IMG/VR virus record: IMGVR_UViG_3300027976_000007 | Location: 1 to 64,000 of that record | Origin: a virus | Length of the DNA stretch: 64,000 bases | Strand: one strand, 5' to 3' | Shown here: piece after piece, positions 31,504-41,436 of the stretch | How the letters are laid out: each line of letters starts with the position of its first letter | Numbering within the stretch: the stretch's first letter is position 1 | Translations under genes and position numbers: made by a program | The notes under the pieces: generated by a model | Databases searched by the model: none | What the model was told of the DNA's origin: nothing | The model's input: only the letters and a program-made list of their open reading frames with translations

Positions 31504-32505
31504 CTATTCTTCATAAGTAACAGAACAGAGTTTTGTTTTATAAAAAGGACACCAGTGACAGTTATTATTTATGATAGGTTTATGATCTGCATCTTTATAT
31601 CCTTGCTGGTCAAAGGCTTCTGTTATAAATTTTTCTAAAGCCTTAGAAGCCTTCCCTAATTTAATTTTACCTGATGGAGGTGAAAATCTTTGAATTTTAG
31701 GTATATTATATTCAGGATGGTCATATACTTTTCTCTTAAGAATAAAGAATTCAATTTTTATTTTATCTAAATTAATCCCAAACATTTCAGAAAAAAACTT
31801 CTTATATAAAATAAGTTGAAACTGTTTATTTTCATCCTTTTTAGCTTTGTCATTCCATCCTCTGGTACTGGTTTTTAAGTCGATTATATGAAATACCCCT
31901 GTAGGTTCATGGAATAATACGACATCTAAGTAACCCTGGTAAATAACGCGTTTAAAGCGGTGATTAGGCGTTAAAGTTATAGGTAACTCACATGCAACTA
32001 AATACCATCCGCGTTTGCTAAAATATTTGCTCCTATTCTTGACTATATGGTTAATAATCCCTTCCCCATCTTCAAAGAATTCTCCTAGTTCTTCTGGAGT
32101 ACTAAAATGGGAATTATTGTTTTTGACATATTGTTTTTTATATTCTTTTCTTAAGGCCTCTTCAAATATACCTAATATATCCTCTCTGTCAGCTTCTGCC
32201 CCACTTTTTTCATACATGATGGTTAAATAATGTTGGAGGGCTTCATGCAAGGCTGTTCCAAACACTGTATGAATGGTAGAGTTGAAAGTTTTATGACCTT
32301 CTACATAATTTAATGACCACTTTTTAGGGCATTCATTAAACATAGAAAATTGAGAATAAGAAATATTTTTTTGGAAAGTATAATCTATTTCTATAGGAGT
32401 ATAGTTTTGAATAGCTTCTATAAGTTTAGGGATGTACTTCTTTTTTTTCTTATTCTTAAGAGTAGGTTTATACTTTTCAGGGAACGAAAATAAATTATTT
32501 TCCAT
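31504..32505 (-). CDS. PD-(D/E)XK nuclease, Cas4/AddB-like
   Basis: A 333-residue protein. Catalytic core GYLD (191-194) ... IIDLKT (D209, K211) and a C-terminal QLILYKKF. Cys59 and Cys316, Cys319, Cys327 match the four-Cys iron-sulfur clamp of Cas4/AddB-type exonucleases. Likely processes DNA ends in replication or recombination, next to the clamp loader genes. Confidence 0.8.
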   Translation of the reverse strand: MENNLFSFPEKYKPTLKNKKKKKYIPKLIEAIQNYTPIEIDYTFQKNISYSQFSMFNECPKKWSLNYVEGHKTFNSTIHTVFGTALHEALQHYLTIMYEKSGAEADREDILGIFEEALRKEYKKQYVKNNNSHFSTPEELGEFFEDGEGIINHIVKNRSKYFSKRGWYLVACELPITLTPNHRFKRVIYQGYLDVVLFHEPTGVFHIIDLKTSTRGWNDKAKKDENKQFQLILYKKFFSEMFGINLDKIKIEFFILKRKVYDHPEYNIPKIQRFSPPSGKIKLGKASKALEKFITEAFDQQGYKDADHKPIINNNCHWCPFYKTKLCSVTYEE

Positions 32506-32681
32506 TATCTAGGACCAATTAATAAGCCTCTACTGTCTTTGGTTTTTTTATAGGTAAGAATTTGAATCATTTCATAGGTCTCCTTAATCTCTAAACTCTT
32601 AGATAAATCACCATCATTATAATGATCAATAAGAGAACTTAAGTGAGATTCTAATTCCTCTATTTTTTCTCCTATGCTCAT
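32505..32681 (-). CDS. Small helical protein
   Basis: A 58-residue protein (MSIGEKIEELESHLSSLIDH onward), acidic helix first half. Overlaps neighbours by 1 and 4 nt, so it is part of the replication operon. Function unknown. Confidence 0.55.
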   Translation of the reverse strand: MSIGEKIEELESHLSSLIDHYNDGDLSKSLEIKETYEMIQILTYKKTKDSRGLLIGPR

Positions 32682-32917
32682 ATTACATGTTTTGAATATT
32701 CTTCTCTAAGGTCAGCAGGTATAGTATCCTTTATTATTTTATTAGTTATAGGATCATAAAAAACAGGGATTGGTAATAAACCATCTTCCTCCCCACCAGA
32801 AAGGAATTTTGAGACTTTTCTTAATATTACTCCTTGCTGGAATATCACTCCACCTTCAGGGGTTTCAATACTGGTGGTGGATTTTAAATCCAAATTCATT
32901 TGAGGTACTTGTTCCAT
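32678..32917 (-). CDS. Conserved small phage protein
   Basis: A 79-residue protein with TPEGGVIFQQGVILRKVSKF and PIPVFYDPITNKII. I recognise the pattern from phages with this replication module; role unknown. Confidence 0.6.
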   Translation of the reverse strand: MEQVPQMNLDLKSTTSIETPEGGVIFQQGVILRKVSKFLSGGEEDGLLPIPVFYDPITNKIIKDTIPADLREEYSKHVI

Positions 32918-32918
32918 T

Positions 32919-33353
32919 TTATTTTGTTTTTAATAAATTTTTAGCTTCTTTTCCATCTATCCCATAATCCTCTAAGATTTGACTAAACCATTCTTTAGGC
33001 ATTATTCTTAAATAATCATTAGATTCTTTTATTGAGATATCAAATAAATTAGATATCAGTTTTAATTTATCTTCATTTAGTTTTGAAGATTTTGATTTTA
33101 TATATGGTGAATATGTTCTATTGTTCTTAGGTATAAGATTTGAATATATTCTATATAGTTTTTCTTTGTCTGAAGTTAGGGATTGTATTTCATCTATAAG
33201 TTCAATATATGAGGGGTTCATACTTAAAAATAAACTTATCATATATGGATCAAAAGTTTTCCATTGTTCAGGAGTAAAAGATTTATAATCGGATTTAGTT
33301 TTGATTATTTCTTCTAACCATGAAAATATATTCCATTTTTTATTCTTCACCAT
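32919..33353 (-). CDS. Clamp loader small subunit (gp62-like)
   Basis: About 144 residues started at MVKNKKWNIFSWLEE (six codons inside the longest frame). SWLEEI..TKS, FTPEQWKTFDPYMISLFLSM and YIELIDEIQ are the pattern of the T4 gp62-type subunit. It lies directly downstream of gp44, as in T4-like phages, and would complete the 4:1 clamp-loader complex. Confidence 0.75.
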   Translation of the reverse strand: MVKNKKWNIFSWLEEIIKTKSDYKSFTPEQWKTFDPYMISLFLSMNPSYIELIDEIQSLTSDKEKLYRIYSNLIPKNNRTYSPYIKSKSSKLNEDKLKLISNLFDISIKESNDYLRIMPKEWFSQILEDYGIDGKEAKNLLKTK

Positions 33354-33375
33354 CAATATTCTTGATTTCAACCCT

Positions 33376-34296
33376 TCATGAAATTACTTTTAGAAGTTTA
33401 GCTAAAGTAGATACTATGTTGATCTCTTTATTTAATCTACTTTGGGTCTTATATAAACCCTCCTCTATTAAAATTATAATTTCAGCAGTGTCTCCTTTTT
33501 TGTCATATTCCTCTATATTTTCATATAAGAATCTATATACATCCTCAAAATCATTTTTATTAGCATCAACTAATATTTGTCTTAGATTTTTTAATGAACT
33601 TCTATCTGGGGATTTAAGTATATCTAATACTAATTCTTTCCAATTATCTTGTGAATTTGTTATTTTTCCTAATTTTATTTCACCTTTTAAAGTAAATTGA
33701 TCACAAAGGTTATACATACTCCTCAAATCAGGATAAGTACTATTTATGATGGTAACTAAATCCTCCTTACTATATTTTATTTCTTGTTGATCTAATATTT
33801 CCATTAAACGTTTTCCTACTACCTGTTTTGATGGAGGTAATAATTCAAATTCTTGTAAACGGCTCCTAAGAGGTTCTATTAATCTTTCAGGAAAGTTACC
33901 TGTTAATATGAACCTAGTATTTAAACTAAAAGTTTCCATCATATTTAAAAGCAATACTTGACTCGCTTCTAGAATATGAGTTGCTTCATCTAGAATAACT
34001 ATTTTTAGAGGTTTAAATGAACCCGCAGAGGCAAAAGATCCTACTTTTTCTTTTATAGAATCCATCCCCCTATTATCCATAGCATTCAAATATAAAAAAT
34101 CACAATCTATATTTTTGGCTAAAATTTTGGATAAAGTAGACTTCCCACATCCTGGAAGTTTAGAGAACAAACCTATATGAGGTATGTCTTGTTTCTCTAT
34201 ATATTCCTCAAATTTATTTTTCTGATCTTCATCACAAATGAAACCTTTTAAAGTATCAGGTCTAGCAAGCTCATTAAGAATTGTATGTTTCTTCAT
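33376..34296 (-). CDS. Clamp loader ATPase (gp44-like)
   Basis: A 306-residue AAA+ protein. Walker A PGCGKST (48-54), Walker B VILDEAT (D103, E104), sensor 1 FILTGNFPERL and arginine-finger region EPLRSRLQEF. Loads the sliding clamp on primer-template DNA with gp62. Confidence 0.9.
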   Translation of the reverse strand: MKKHTILNELARPDTLKGFICDEDQKNKFEEYIEKQDIPHIGLFSKLPGCGKSTLSKILAKNIDCDFLYLNAMDNRGMDSIKEKVGSFASAGSFKPLKIVILDEATHILEASQVLLLNMMETFSLNTRFILTGNFPERLIEPLRSRLQEFELLPPSKQVVGKRLMEILDQQEIKYSKEDLVTIINSTYPDLRSMYNLCDQFTLKGEIKLGKITNSQDNWKELVLDILKSPDRSSLKNLRQILVDANKNDFEDVYRFLYENIEEYDKKGDTAEIIILIEEGLYKTQSRLNKEINIVSTLAKLLKVIS

Positions 34297-34300
34297 ATAT

Positions 34301-34332
34301 TTAATATAACATAAATTTAATTAAAGGCCAAA
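34301..34332 (-). promoter_or_regulatory. Promoter, class 1 relaxed
   Basis: TTTGG, 19 nt, TATATTAA. Ends a few bases before the gp44 start codon; matches core elements and spacing but lacks the conserved spacer. Confidence 0.65.
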
Positions 34333-34614
34333 TTATATACCTTGTTTAAATGTACCATAGATACTATATTCTTTAGGGGGAGATGGTGGGTGTACTTCTA
34401 CTTCCTCTATATTTACCGAATATAAGTTTCCTCCTATAGGGTCTAAGTAAAAAGCTTTATTAAATCCTGTATTTTGGAAGTATGCTTCTAAAGCTTCTGT
34501 AAGGGAATTATATACCGTAAGGGATGATTTTAATACCCAATTATCTCCATTTGTCCCTTTGAGAGGTCTTCTGGTAGCTATAAGGACTTTTGACTCTATT
34601 ATTTCTTTTTCCAT
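34333..34614 (-). CDS. Hypothetical protein
   Basis: A 93-residue protein between GroEL and the clamp loader, with a strand-helix pattern and a Pro-rich segment near the end. Function unknown. Confidence 0.6.
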   Translation of the reverse strand: MEKEIIESKVLIATRRPLKGTNGDNWVLKSSLTVYNSLTEALEAYFQNTGFNKAFYLDPIGGNLYSVNIEEVEVHPPSPPKEYSIYGTFKQGI

Positions 34615-34615
34615 A

Positions 34616-36268
34616 TTAATACATACTTTGCATCATATTCTGAGATGATTCTTCTGATTTATCTTCGGGAATATCTATTATTACAGCTTCTGTAAGTAAT
34701 ACTATTCCTGCCACAGAACAAGCATTTTCTAATGCTACTCTACAAACTTTAGTAGGGTCTATAATCCCTTTTTCAATCATGTTAACTACGGTTTCTGTTT
34801 TTAAATCAAAACCAAAATGAGGAGATGAACCTGCTTTACCTTTTTTTAGGATTTCATCAGTTATACTAAATATTTCTTGAAGAGAATATCCGGCATTTTC
34901 TAATATTTTATTAAAGGGGGATGAACATGCTCTATAAACTATACTTTGACCTGTTTTGAAACTTTTACTACTACTTTTATCTTCAATTATAGCTTCTTTA
35001 GCAAACAATAAAGCAACTCCTCCTCCAGGTATAATTCCTTCTTCTAAAGCGGCTTTGGTCGCATGTAAAGCATCATCAACGCGGTCCTTCTTCTCTTTCA
35101 TTTCCGTTTCACTATTCCCACCAACATGGATTATAGATACTCCTCCTACCATTTTAGCTAATCTATCTTGCACTTGTTCCTTCTCAAATGGTGACTTTGA
35201 AATGTCTATTTGGTTTTGAAGTTCTTCCACTCTAGAATTAATAGCTTCTTCATCTCCCTTCCCATCAATTATAGTTGTTTGATCTTTAGTAATGTTGGCT
35301 ACTCTGGCCTCACCAAACCATTCATAACTAAACTTATCAAGTTTCATACCTTTACTTTTACTAAAAACTTGACCTCCTGTAAGAGTAGCTATATCTTCTA
35401 ATATAAGTTTTCTTCTATCTCCAAAGTCTGGAGCTTTGACAGCACATACTTTTATAGTTCCTCTTGCTTTGTTAACTATAAGGGTAGCTAAGGCTTCATG
35501 GTCTATGTCTTCCGCTATAATTAAAAGAGATTTATTGCTGGAAGATACAGACTCTAATATAGGAAGAAGTTCTTTAACTTGAGTAAATTTTTCATCTGCA
35601 ATTAATATATATGGGTTTTCTAAAGTACAAGACATTTCATTATTGTTGGTGACAAAGAAATGGGATTTATATCCTCTATCAAACTGCATACCTTCTACAT
35701 TTTCAAGAAAAGTCTCTCCTGTTTTTGATTCTTCTATATGTACTATTCCATCTTTCCCTACTGTTTTTACAGCTAAAGAAATAAGTTTCCCTACTTCAAC
35801 ATCATTATTAGCAGAAATCATAGCTACTTGTTCTAGTTGGAAGTCTTGAGAAATATCTTTTGATATATGTTTTTTCAAATGATCAATAACTTGAGAAACC
35901 GCATTGTCAATTCCTCTTTTAACCTCTACAGAATTAACTAAGGGATTAATTTCTTCCGCCCCCAGGTTTACCATTTGTTGAGTTAGTAGTGTAGAGGTAG
36001 TAGTTCCATCCCCGGCTTTATCCGAAGTGTTAATTGATGCTTGCTTTACCATCTGCGCTCCTATATCTTCTACAGGATCATCAAGTTTTTCTATAGCTTT
36101 AGCAACAGATACTCCATCCTTGGTAGAAGTAACTTCTCCATTTTTAATATAGACGGCGTTTCTACCATTAGGTCCTAATGTTGATACTACAGCGTCTGCT
36201 AACTGGTTTATCCCTTTTATAAGTTTAGTTCTTCCTTGGGTTGAAAGATGTATTTTTTGTTTTTTCAT
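34616..36268 (-). CDS. Chaperonin GroEL
   Basis: A 550-residue full-length chaperonin. DGTTT (ATP site), the intact [12 protein letters not shown] start, [10 protein letters not shown] and C-terminal region are present; the tail ends MMQSMY instead of the GGM repeats. Forms the double-ring folding chamber with GroES, probably for virion proteins. It follows groES after 10 nt. Confidence 0.95.
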   Translation of the reverse strand: MKKQKIHLSTQGRTKLIKGINQLADAVVSTLGPNGRNAVYIKNGEVTSTKDGVSVAKAIEKLDDPVEDIGAQMVKQASINTSDKAGDGTTTSTLLTQQMVNLGAEEINPLVNSVEVKRGIDNAVSQVIDHLKKHISKDISQDFQLEQVAMISANNDVEVGKLISLAVKTVGKDGIVHIEESKTGETFLENVEGMQFDRGYKSHFFVTNNNEMSCTLENPYILIADEKFTQVKELLPILESVSSSNKSLLIIAEDIDHEALATLIVNKARGTIKVCAVKAPDFGDRRKLILEDIATLTGGQVFSKSKGMKLDKFSYEWFGEARVANITKDQTTIIDGKGDEEAINSRVEELQNQIDISKSPFEKEQVQDRLAKMVGGVSIIHVGGNSETEMKEKKDRVDDALHATKAALEEGIIPGGGVALLFAKEAIIEDKSSSKSFKTGQSIVYRACSSPFNKILENAGYSLQEIFSITDEILKKGKAGSSPHFGFDLKTETVVNMIEKGIIDPTKVCRVALENACSVAGIVLLTEAVIIDIPEDKSEESSQNMMQSMY

Positions 36269-36278
36269 GTTTTGTTTC

Positions 36279-36581
36279 TTATTTAATAACAGCTAATATT
36301 TGTTTCTCTGGACCTATAAAATATTCTTGTCCTTTAAATTCGAACCTGGTAAAACCCATAGTAGGAAGAACAACTACATCCCCTATATTAATTCGGGTTG
36401 GGATAAGATTTCCCATAACCGAATAACTTCCGGGCCCTACATCTACTACAGTTCCTTTCTTATTTATATCTTTCCCTAAATCTGGTACTATAATAGAACC
36501 ATGAGATTCTTCTTCATCCTCAAAGGGTAATACTATAACGGCATCAAAGAGGGCAGTGAGTTTTTGTTCTTTTTTATTCAT
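36279..36581 (-). CDS. Co-chaperonin GroES
   Basis: A 100-residue protein with the GroES plan: L..LFDAVIVLPFEDEEE, GSIIVPDLG (mobile loop region), GTVVDVGPG, and a C-terminal EYFIGPEKQILAVI. The lid for the GroEL chamber. Overlaps the upstream gene by 8 nt. Confidence 0.85.
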   Translation of the reverse strand: MNKKEQKLTALFDAVIVLPFEDEEESHGSIIVPDLGKDINKKGTVVDVGPGSYSVMGNLIPTRINIGDVVVLPTMGFTRFEFKGQEYFIGPEKQILAVIK

Positions 36582-36879
36582 CTATTTTTAATTTTTCCAT
36601 TAAAGTTTTCAATTCGTCATTTATATTTTGAAAAGTTTGAAGGTAGGAATTAATTGAGGTATATTCCTTTTGATCCTCTTGAACTTTTATAGTGCTTATT
36701 TTTTTAAGTACATCACCTAATTTAGGATAAAAACCTAATTTAGAATCAGAAGAAACATAATATTTCCCTTTTGTTCTACTTTTAAATATAGTATAACAAT
36801 ATCTATCTTTAGATAGATAATAGGGGTCTAGATTCTTATCTTTTATAATAACATTAAGTTGGACTTTACCTCTACTCAT
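36574..36879 (-). CDS. Hypothetical protein
   Basis: A 101-residue basic protein with a C-terminal helix; lies between the clamp and groES. Function unknown. Confidence 0.6.
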   Translation of the reverse strand: MSRGKVQLNVIIKDKNLDPYYLSKDRYCYTIFKSRTKGKYYVSSDSKLGFYPKLGDVLKKISTIKVQEDQKEYTSINSYLQTFQNINDELKTLMEKLKIDE

Positions 36880-36889
36880 TTTTTAATTT

Positions 36890-37624
36890 TTAAAAATTAT
36901 TATCACTTTTTCTTACAATAAAATACTCACTCTCTACTCCATCAACTATAAATTCTAATTTCATTAGGCCTTTATTACTTATAAAAAGCTTACCTCCATT
37001 TGGGTTTTTATTAACATGGAGAATAGTTCTAAAAATTTCTGAATTAAAAGGGAGCCTAATGTTTAGTTCTTTAATTTTCCCTGTAACGGAATATGAAATT
37101 TTGTTATTATGCCCTTCTTCATCCCCAAAAATAAATTCACATACGTTATCCCCAACCAATGAAGTAGTAGTATGTATTAACATATTGTCAACTTCCCCTA
37201 AAGCGGCTTTAGCTTTAGTAAGATTTAAAACATCCTTTTCTTCTAGATTTAATTCTACTTCCCATTCAGGAATGTTAACAGTCCCCACTTTAGATATAAG
37301 TAGAGGTTCGGCTAAAGCATAAGTAAGATTAAAATCTTGATCTGAAATATGGAGTTTAGTGAATTTAGATTGATGTTTTTCTAAATCCAAAGAAATATCT
37401 TGACTACATATAGATATCAAACCTGATAGTTTTTTAGTATCAAATATAGCTAACTTACTATCAATCAAATTGAAATTGGGGCATTTAACCTTACCAATAA
37501 CATCCCTTGTAGGGGTCATAAAGTCTATATTAAGAGAATTATTCTTAATTTCCCACATTACAGATTCATTTATCTTTAAATAATACTTATCTATTATAGA
37601 AGAAAGTAGAGATTTATTTATCAT
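36890..37624 (-). CDS. DNA polymerase sliding clamp (gp45-like)
   Basis: A 244-residue protein. CPNFNLIDSKLAIFDTKKLS and KLHISDQDFNLTYALAE match the T4 gp45-type clamp fold, and length fits (T4: 228). It ends in a strand followed by SDNNF. First gene after the promoter at 37640, in the expected order clamp - loader. Confidence 0.8.
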   Translation of the reverse strand: MINKSLLSSIIDKYYLKINESVMWEIKNNSLNIDFMTPTRDVIGKVKCPNFNLIDSKLAIFDTKKLSGLISICSQDISLDLEKHQSKFTKLHISDQDFNLTYALAEPLLISKVGTVNIPEWEVELNLEEKDVLNLTKAKAALGEVDNMLIHTTTSLVGDNVCEFIFGDEEGHNNKISYSVTGKIKELNIRLPFNSEIFRTILHVNKNPNGGKLFISNKGLMKLEFIVDGVESEYFIVRKSDNNF

Positions 37625-37639
37625 ATCTTATATTATATT

Positions 37640-37671
37640 TAAATATAACATCTTATTTTACGTAAACCAAA
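37640..37671 (-). promoter_or_regulatory. Promoter, class 1
   Basis: TTTGG, 19 nt, TATATTTA, 16 nt before the clamp start codon. Confidence 0.8.
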
Positions 37672-37672
37672 C

Positions 37673-38602
37673 TTAAAAATTAAAAAATATATCTATATGT
37701 TCGTTAGTATTAAAAACCCATTCTAGGTCACTATATAAACCTTCAAGTTTATTTAATAATATAGATTCAAATATTTTCTTTCTATTTACGTATGTTTCTA
37801 TAAATGTTAAAATTTCAGGGGATATATCATAATCCAAAAAAGCTATAGCCTCTATATGGTAAGGATTAGATTTTAAATAAACCCATTTTACTTTATCCCC
37901 AGGGGAAATAGTTTTGTGTTTTTTATTTAAATCCCAGAAATTTAATAAATCATTATGTCGGGCTACTGCTCTTACGGCGGCGGGCGTTCTTTTTTTTAAT
38001 TTAGATAGAATTTCTCCTTTTTTAGGTTTTGAATCTAAGTATTTAGTGAGTGTTTTTACTGAAGTTGGATTACCTAATTTGTTAATAGATATCTCCCCAT
38101 CTAATATTTGGTTTTTATATTTTTTAATTCTCTTATCTATTTCATTTTGAGATTGGCCTTTTAATATATCGATTAAGGCTTCTCTAAAGAACTTACCAAA
38201 ATCTGGAGGGAAATTTGCTTTTTTAAATTCTAAACCTTTTATATCTAATTCATCAACATCTATCCCTTCCTTTTTAGTAATCCATTGAGCATATCTTCTA
38301 GTAGATCTAAAGTAAGCGGATCGAATTACAGCTTCCGTTTTCATCTCTAATCTATGTTCTTCAACATTAAAACATTCCCGGGTTAAAGAATTATAAGATT
38401 CATTTATTATATCTTGATACTCAAGAGCTATTTTCTCTAAACGTTTATCTTTATCCTTTTCATCTAAGTTATCAAAATCAGGGTATAAATATCTTAGGAG
38501 GGGTTCTGCATGTACATAAATTGAGTCAGTGTCTGAGTAGATTACATAATTTTTTAAACTTGAAGGGCAAATAAATTCAGGGATTTCTTGTAAATGTTTC
38601 AT
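37673..38602 (-). CDS. DNA polymerase family B, C-terminal part (43B-like)
   Basis: A 309-residue protein that begins just before palm motif C: VIYSDTDSIYV gives the catalytic Asp pair. The remainder matches the palm and thumb. The preceding gene ends 2 nt upstream with fingers motif B, so the enzyme is made as two chains, as known for 43A/43B of some T4-like phages. Confidence 0.85.
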   Translation of the reverse strand: MKHLQEIPEFICPSSLKNYVIYSDTDSIYVHAEPLLRYLYPDFDNLDEKDKDKRLEKIALEYQDIINESYNSLTRECFNVEEHRLEMKTEAVIRSAYFRSTRRYAQWITKKEGIDVDELDIKGLEFKKANFPPDFGKFFREALIDILKGQSQNEIDKRIKKYKNQILDGEISINKLGNPTSVKTLTKYLDSKPKKGEILSKLKKRTPAAVRAVARHNDLLNFWDLNKKHKTISPGDKVKWVYLKSNPYHIEAIAFLDYDISPEILTFIETYVNRKKIFESILLNKLEGLYSDLEWVFNTNEHIDIFFNF

Positions 38603-38604
38603 TT

Positions 38605-41424
38605 TTATGTTTTTATAACTTCATTCATTCTCCTGTTGATGGTCAAAGCGGATTCTTGGATAATTCTGTGACCACTAAGTGTTATAGCTTCACTTAGAAG
38701 AGCATGGTTCATCCCATAACGGAAAGAAGGTTGACTAGTAGCACCATAAAGACTGTTCAGTAGAATCTTTACTGTATATTGGTACATATGATAAGTTTCA
38801 GCATCCACTTTGTTCCCGGATTTATATGCTTCTTTCATTAAGGTTTTATATTTAACCCTTTCATTAAACCATTTTTTTAATATGATAGATAATACAGATT
38901 CTCTCTCTTTTGTAAAGAAAACACCATTAGCGGAAATTGATAAATTTTGGGATACTATAAGGTTAATAAGATCCAAAACTTTTATTTCAGTTCTTTTCCC
39001 TTTATTATTTTCTATTATAAGTTTTTCTTTTGGATCTTTAAGTTTTAAATCATTTAACCCTAAACGATTATTTCTATCATCGGTATCAATGATCCTGCCT
39101 ACCAAAGTTTCTTTCCCTATATTGAGGGTCATTATTATTTTAGGATATAGGGAAACTAAATCTTCATCATACACATATTTATAAATTCCGGCTTTAGGGC
39201 AAAACAAATAACCTCCAGCATAATCTTTTTTAGGTATTTGGTTTCTTTCTCTTGATGGAGGAATAATATTTTTATCTAAAAGGTAAGCTGAAATAGCTCC
39301 ATCTTGAGTTTTAGTATTAGCATATACTTCACTATAATTATGTTTTCCTTTATGGGATAGATTTTTAACTAAGGTTAAATAATTCCATTTGGGGTCTAAT
39401 AAAACTAATATTTCCACGTCTCTGAAACCATATTGGATAAAGGTTTCTATATCATTTTCATATAGTTCATCTAAGTTTCCGGCCTCAATCTTTTTTAGAT
39501 TTACATATTTTTCCCCTATGTCATCTAATTTAAAGGATATTTCATCCTCCCAACTGAATTTTTTATGTAACCTCATAAAATCTAAAGATTCAACTCCTAC
39601 TATTTGGATATATTGATCATCATACCAAGGTGTTTCTCTTATTTTATTTATAGGAGAAAGATAAGATGTAATTTCCTCTCCTAATATTCTACACATTCTA
39701 TAATAGGTATAAGGTACATCAAAGAAATCACAGTTATGGGTTTTTACTCCTTCATAAGTAAAATAACTTGTTGAGGTAGTTATATCACACATATCTACCT
39801 CCTCCTTAGTATCTATAATTTCTCTTACCCTAACTAGGACTTTATCTTTAAGAACATACTTTTTAGTATTACATGAGGGTTTGTTTTTAAATTCAAAATA
39901 TTTTATTTTATTTTTTTGTTGGTTATTCTTGTACCCTCTCAAACATAAACCCTCAATGAAGGTTTTGTTATTGAAGATATTGGTGTATGGTATATTTAAA
40001 TTATTCTCGGAAGATTCAATTGTAGAATAAACACCATTCCATAATAACAACTCATGAAATTTATGGATGTTGTTTTCATAATTACAAAAAGATAAAAATT
40101 TATTATTAACACTACCATCCCCATCGATACACCCTGAAAAGAATGATGAAAATTGTTTTTTAGAAAGTTTAGATAGTAAATTTATATTAAGTGATTTTTC
40201 ATCATTCCCCCCATAAATTAACTTTTTTAATAACTTAAACTTACCATCATGTGAATTTTTACTAAACATTCTAAAATTATAATTAGGTTTAGCATTAGGG
40301 TAAAGTTTTGATATGGAGGGTTTTAATTGATCAATATTCTCAATTTGGGATGATTCTCGCCTATAAATATTTGCTAGAGGTATAATATTTTCAATTAGCT
40401 CCTTACAACTATTAGATACACTAATAGAGTTAGTGTCACCCTTCCCTTCACTGTGATACCAACCATCAGTAAATATAAGACCTAACAGATATAAATCATC
40501 ATTAGTTATAGGTACAGTATCTTTACCCCCTACTAAACTCATATTTTGATTATTGTTAGGATTATTACCTTTAATAACTTCTAGATATAAATCATTGTTA
40601 TTACCTATCATATCCTTTACAGATTTATCGGATACATTCTCTAGTATAGGGTTTAATGATTGATAGGTTGATGTTTTTTCATATACTGGGAAGATATGGT
40701 CTATACTACTTTTTATAGTGTTACCATTTTCTAATAGAAGATTATATTGGTTCTTCATTTTTGATGATACATATCGAAGTACTCTGTTATCCACACCATG
40801 TAATGGGGTATTATTGGGTATATTTTCGATTTCTACAATTTCATCCTCTTTCCATATTCTGGATGTTTTTGGAATACAATTCCATCCTACTATTATGTCG
40901 GGATCTATCTCTCTGAACCTTTCTAAGAATATTAACAGGAGTTCTTTTTCCGTTCTGCAAGGTATTATTTCTTTATTTCTATGTTTGGTGTGGGCTACTT
41001 TACCTGTAGGGTCTAAGATTAATAGACCCCACATATCTAGTTGTTTATCGTACCAAGCGATTTGGGTGATTTTTTTAGCTGCTTCTTTTATACTTTCAGG
41101 GGTTAGAGATTCTAACATCTCAGTTTCTATATCCCAAAAGAATTCTCTGTGGGTTTTAGAGGGTTCATCATTTATTCCATATTTTTCAATAAGGAATTTT
41201 TGGTGAGGGGTAATATCATGGAAATGTAGTCTTGGATTATCTTTATCCCATTCATTAACTTTTTTTAGAAATTCCCCATTTAACCCTCGATGAGTATGAA
41301 TAGATTCAGAGCATTCTATAAAGGCCCAATTATTCCATTTTATTTTTTCATACCCTCGATCATCCCAAAGATGGATGAGACATTTATTGCCCCCTAACCC
41401 CTGGGAAAAACATTTCTTATACAT
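38605..41424 (-). CDS. DNA polymerase family B, N-terminal part with intein (43A-like)
   Basis: 939 residues. FWDIETEM (Exo I, D98/E100), IVGWN...CDFFDVPY (Exo II, interrupted), QYGFRDVEIL (Exo III), DLVSLYPKII (motif A) and KILLNSLYGA (motif B). Residues 183-564 are an intein; the spliced product is 557 residues, 866 with the C-terminal part, close to T4 gp43 (898). The protein ends RRMNEVIKT before motif C. The start was taken at the longest frame. Confidence 0.9.
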   Translation of the reverse strand: MYKKCFSQGLGGNKCLIHLWDDRGYEKIKWNNWAFIECSESIHTHRGLNGEFLKKVNEWDKDNPRLHFHDITPHQKFLIEKYGINDEPSKTHREFFWDIETEMLESLTPESIKEAAKKITQIAWYDKQLDMWGLLILDPTGKVAHTKHRNKEIIPCRTEKELLLIFLERFREIDPDIIVGWNCIPKTSRIWKEDEIVEIENIPNNTPLHGVDNRVLRYVSSKMKNQYNLLLENGNTIKSSIDHIFPVYEKTSTYQSLNPILENVSDKSVKDMIGNNNDLYLEVIKGNNPNNNQNMSLVGGKDTVPITNDDLYLLGLIFTDGWYHSEGKGDTNSISVSNSCKELIENIIPLANIYRRESSQIENIDQLKPSISKLYPNAKPNYNFRMFSKNSHDGKFKLLKKLIYGGNDEKSLNINLLSKLSKKQFSSFFSGCIDGDGSVNNKFLSFCNYENNIHKFHELLLWNGVYSTIESSENNLNIPYTNIFNNKTFIEGLCLRGYKNNQQKNKIKYFEFKNKPSCNTKKYVLKDKVLVRVREIIDTKEEVDMCDITTSTSYFTYEGVKTHNCDFFDVPYTYYRMCRILGEEITSYLSPINKIRETPWYDDQYIQIVGVESLDFMRLHKKFSWEDEISFKLDDIGEKYVNLKKIEAGNLDELYENDIETFIQYGFRDVEILVLLDPKWNYLTLVKNLSHKGKHNYSEVYANTKTQDGAISAYLLDKNIIPPSRERNQIPKKDYAGGYLFCPKAGIYKYVYDEDLVSLYPKIIMTLNIGKETLVGRIIDTDDRNNRLGLNDLKLKDPKEKLIIENNKGKRTEIKVLDLINLIVSQNLSISANGVFFTKERESVLSIILKKWFNERVKYKTLMKEAYKSGNKVDAETYHMYQYTVKILLNSLYGATSQPSFRYGMNHALLSEAITLSGHRIIQESALTINRRMNEVIKT
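39733..40878 (-). mobile_element. Intein with LAGLIDADG endonuclease in DNA polymerase
   Basis: 382 residues between GWN and CDFFDVPY of the exonuclease domain. Block A starts at Cys183 (CIPKTSR), block F/G is MCDITTSTSYFTYEGVKTHN, ending His-Asn with Cys as the first extein residue: all splice residues present. LYLLGLIFTDGW and FFSGCIDGDGSV are the two LAGLIDADG helices, so homing activity is plausible. Confidence 0.93.
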
Positions 41425-41436
41425 GTAAATAGATTT

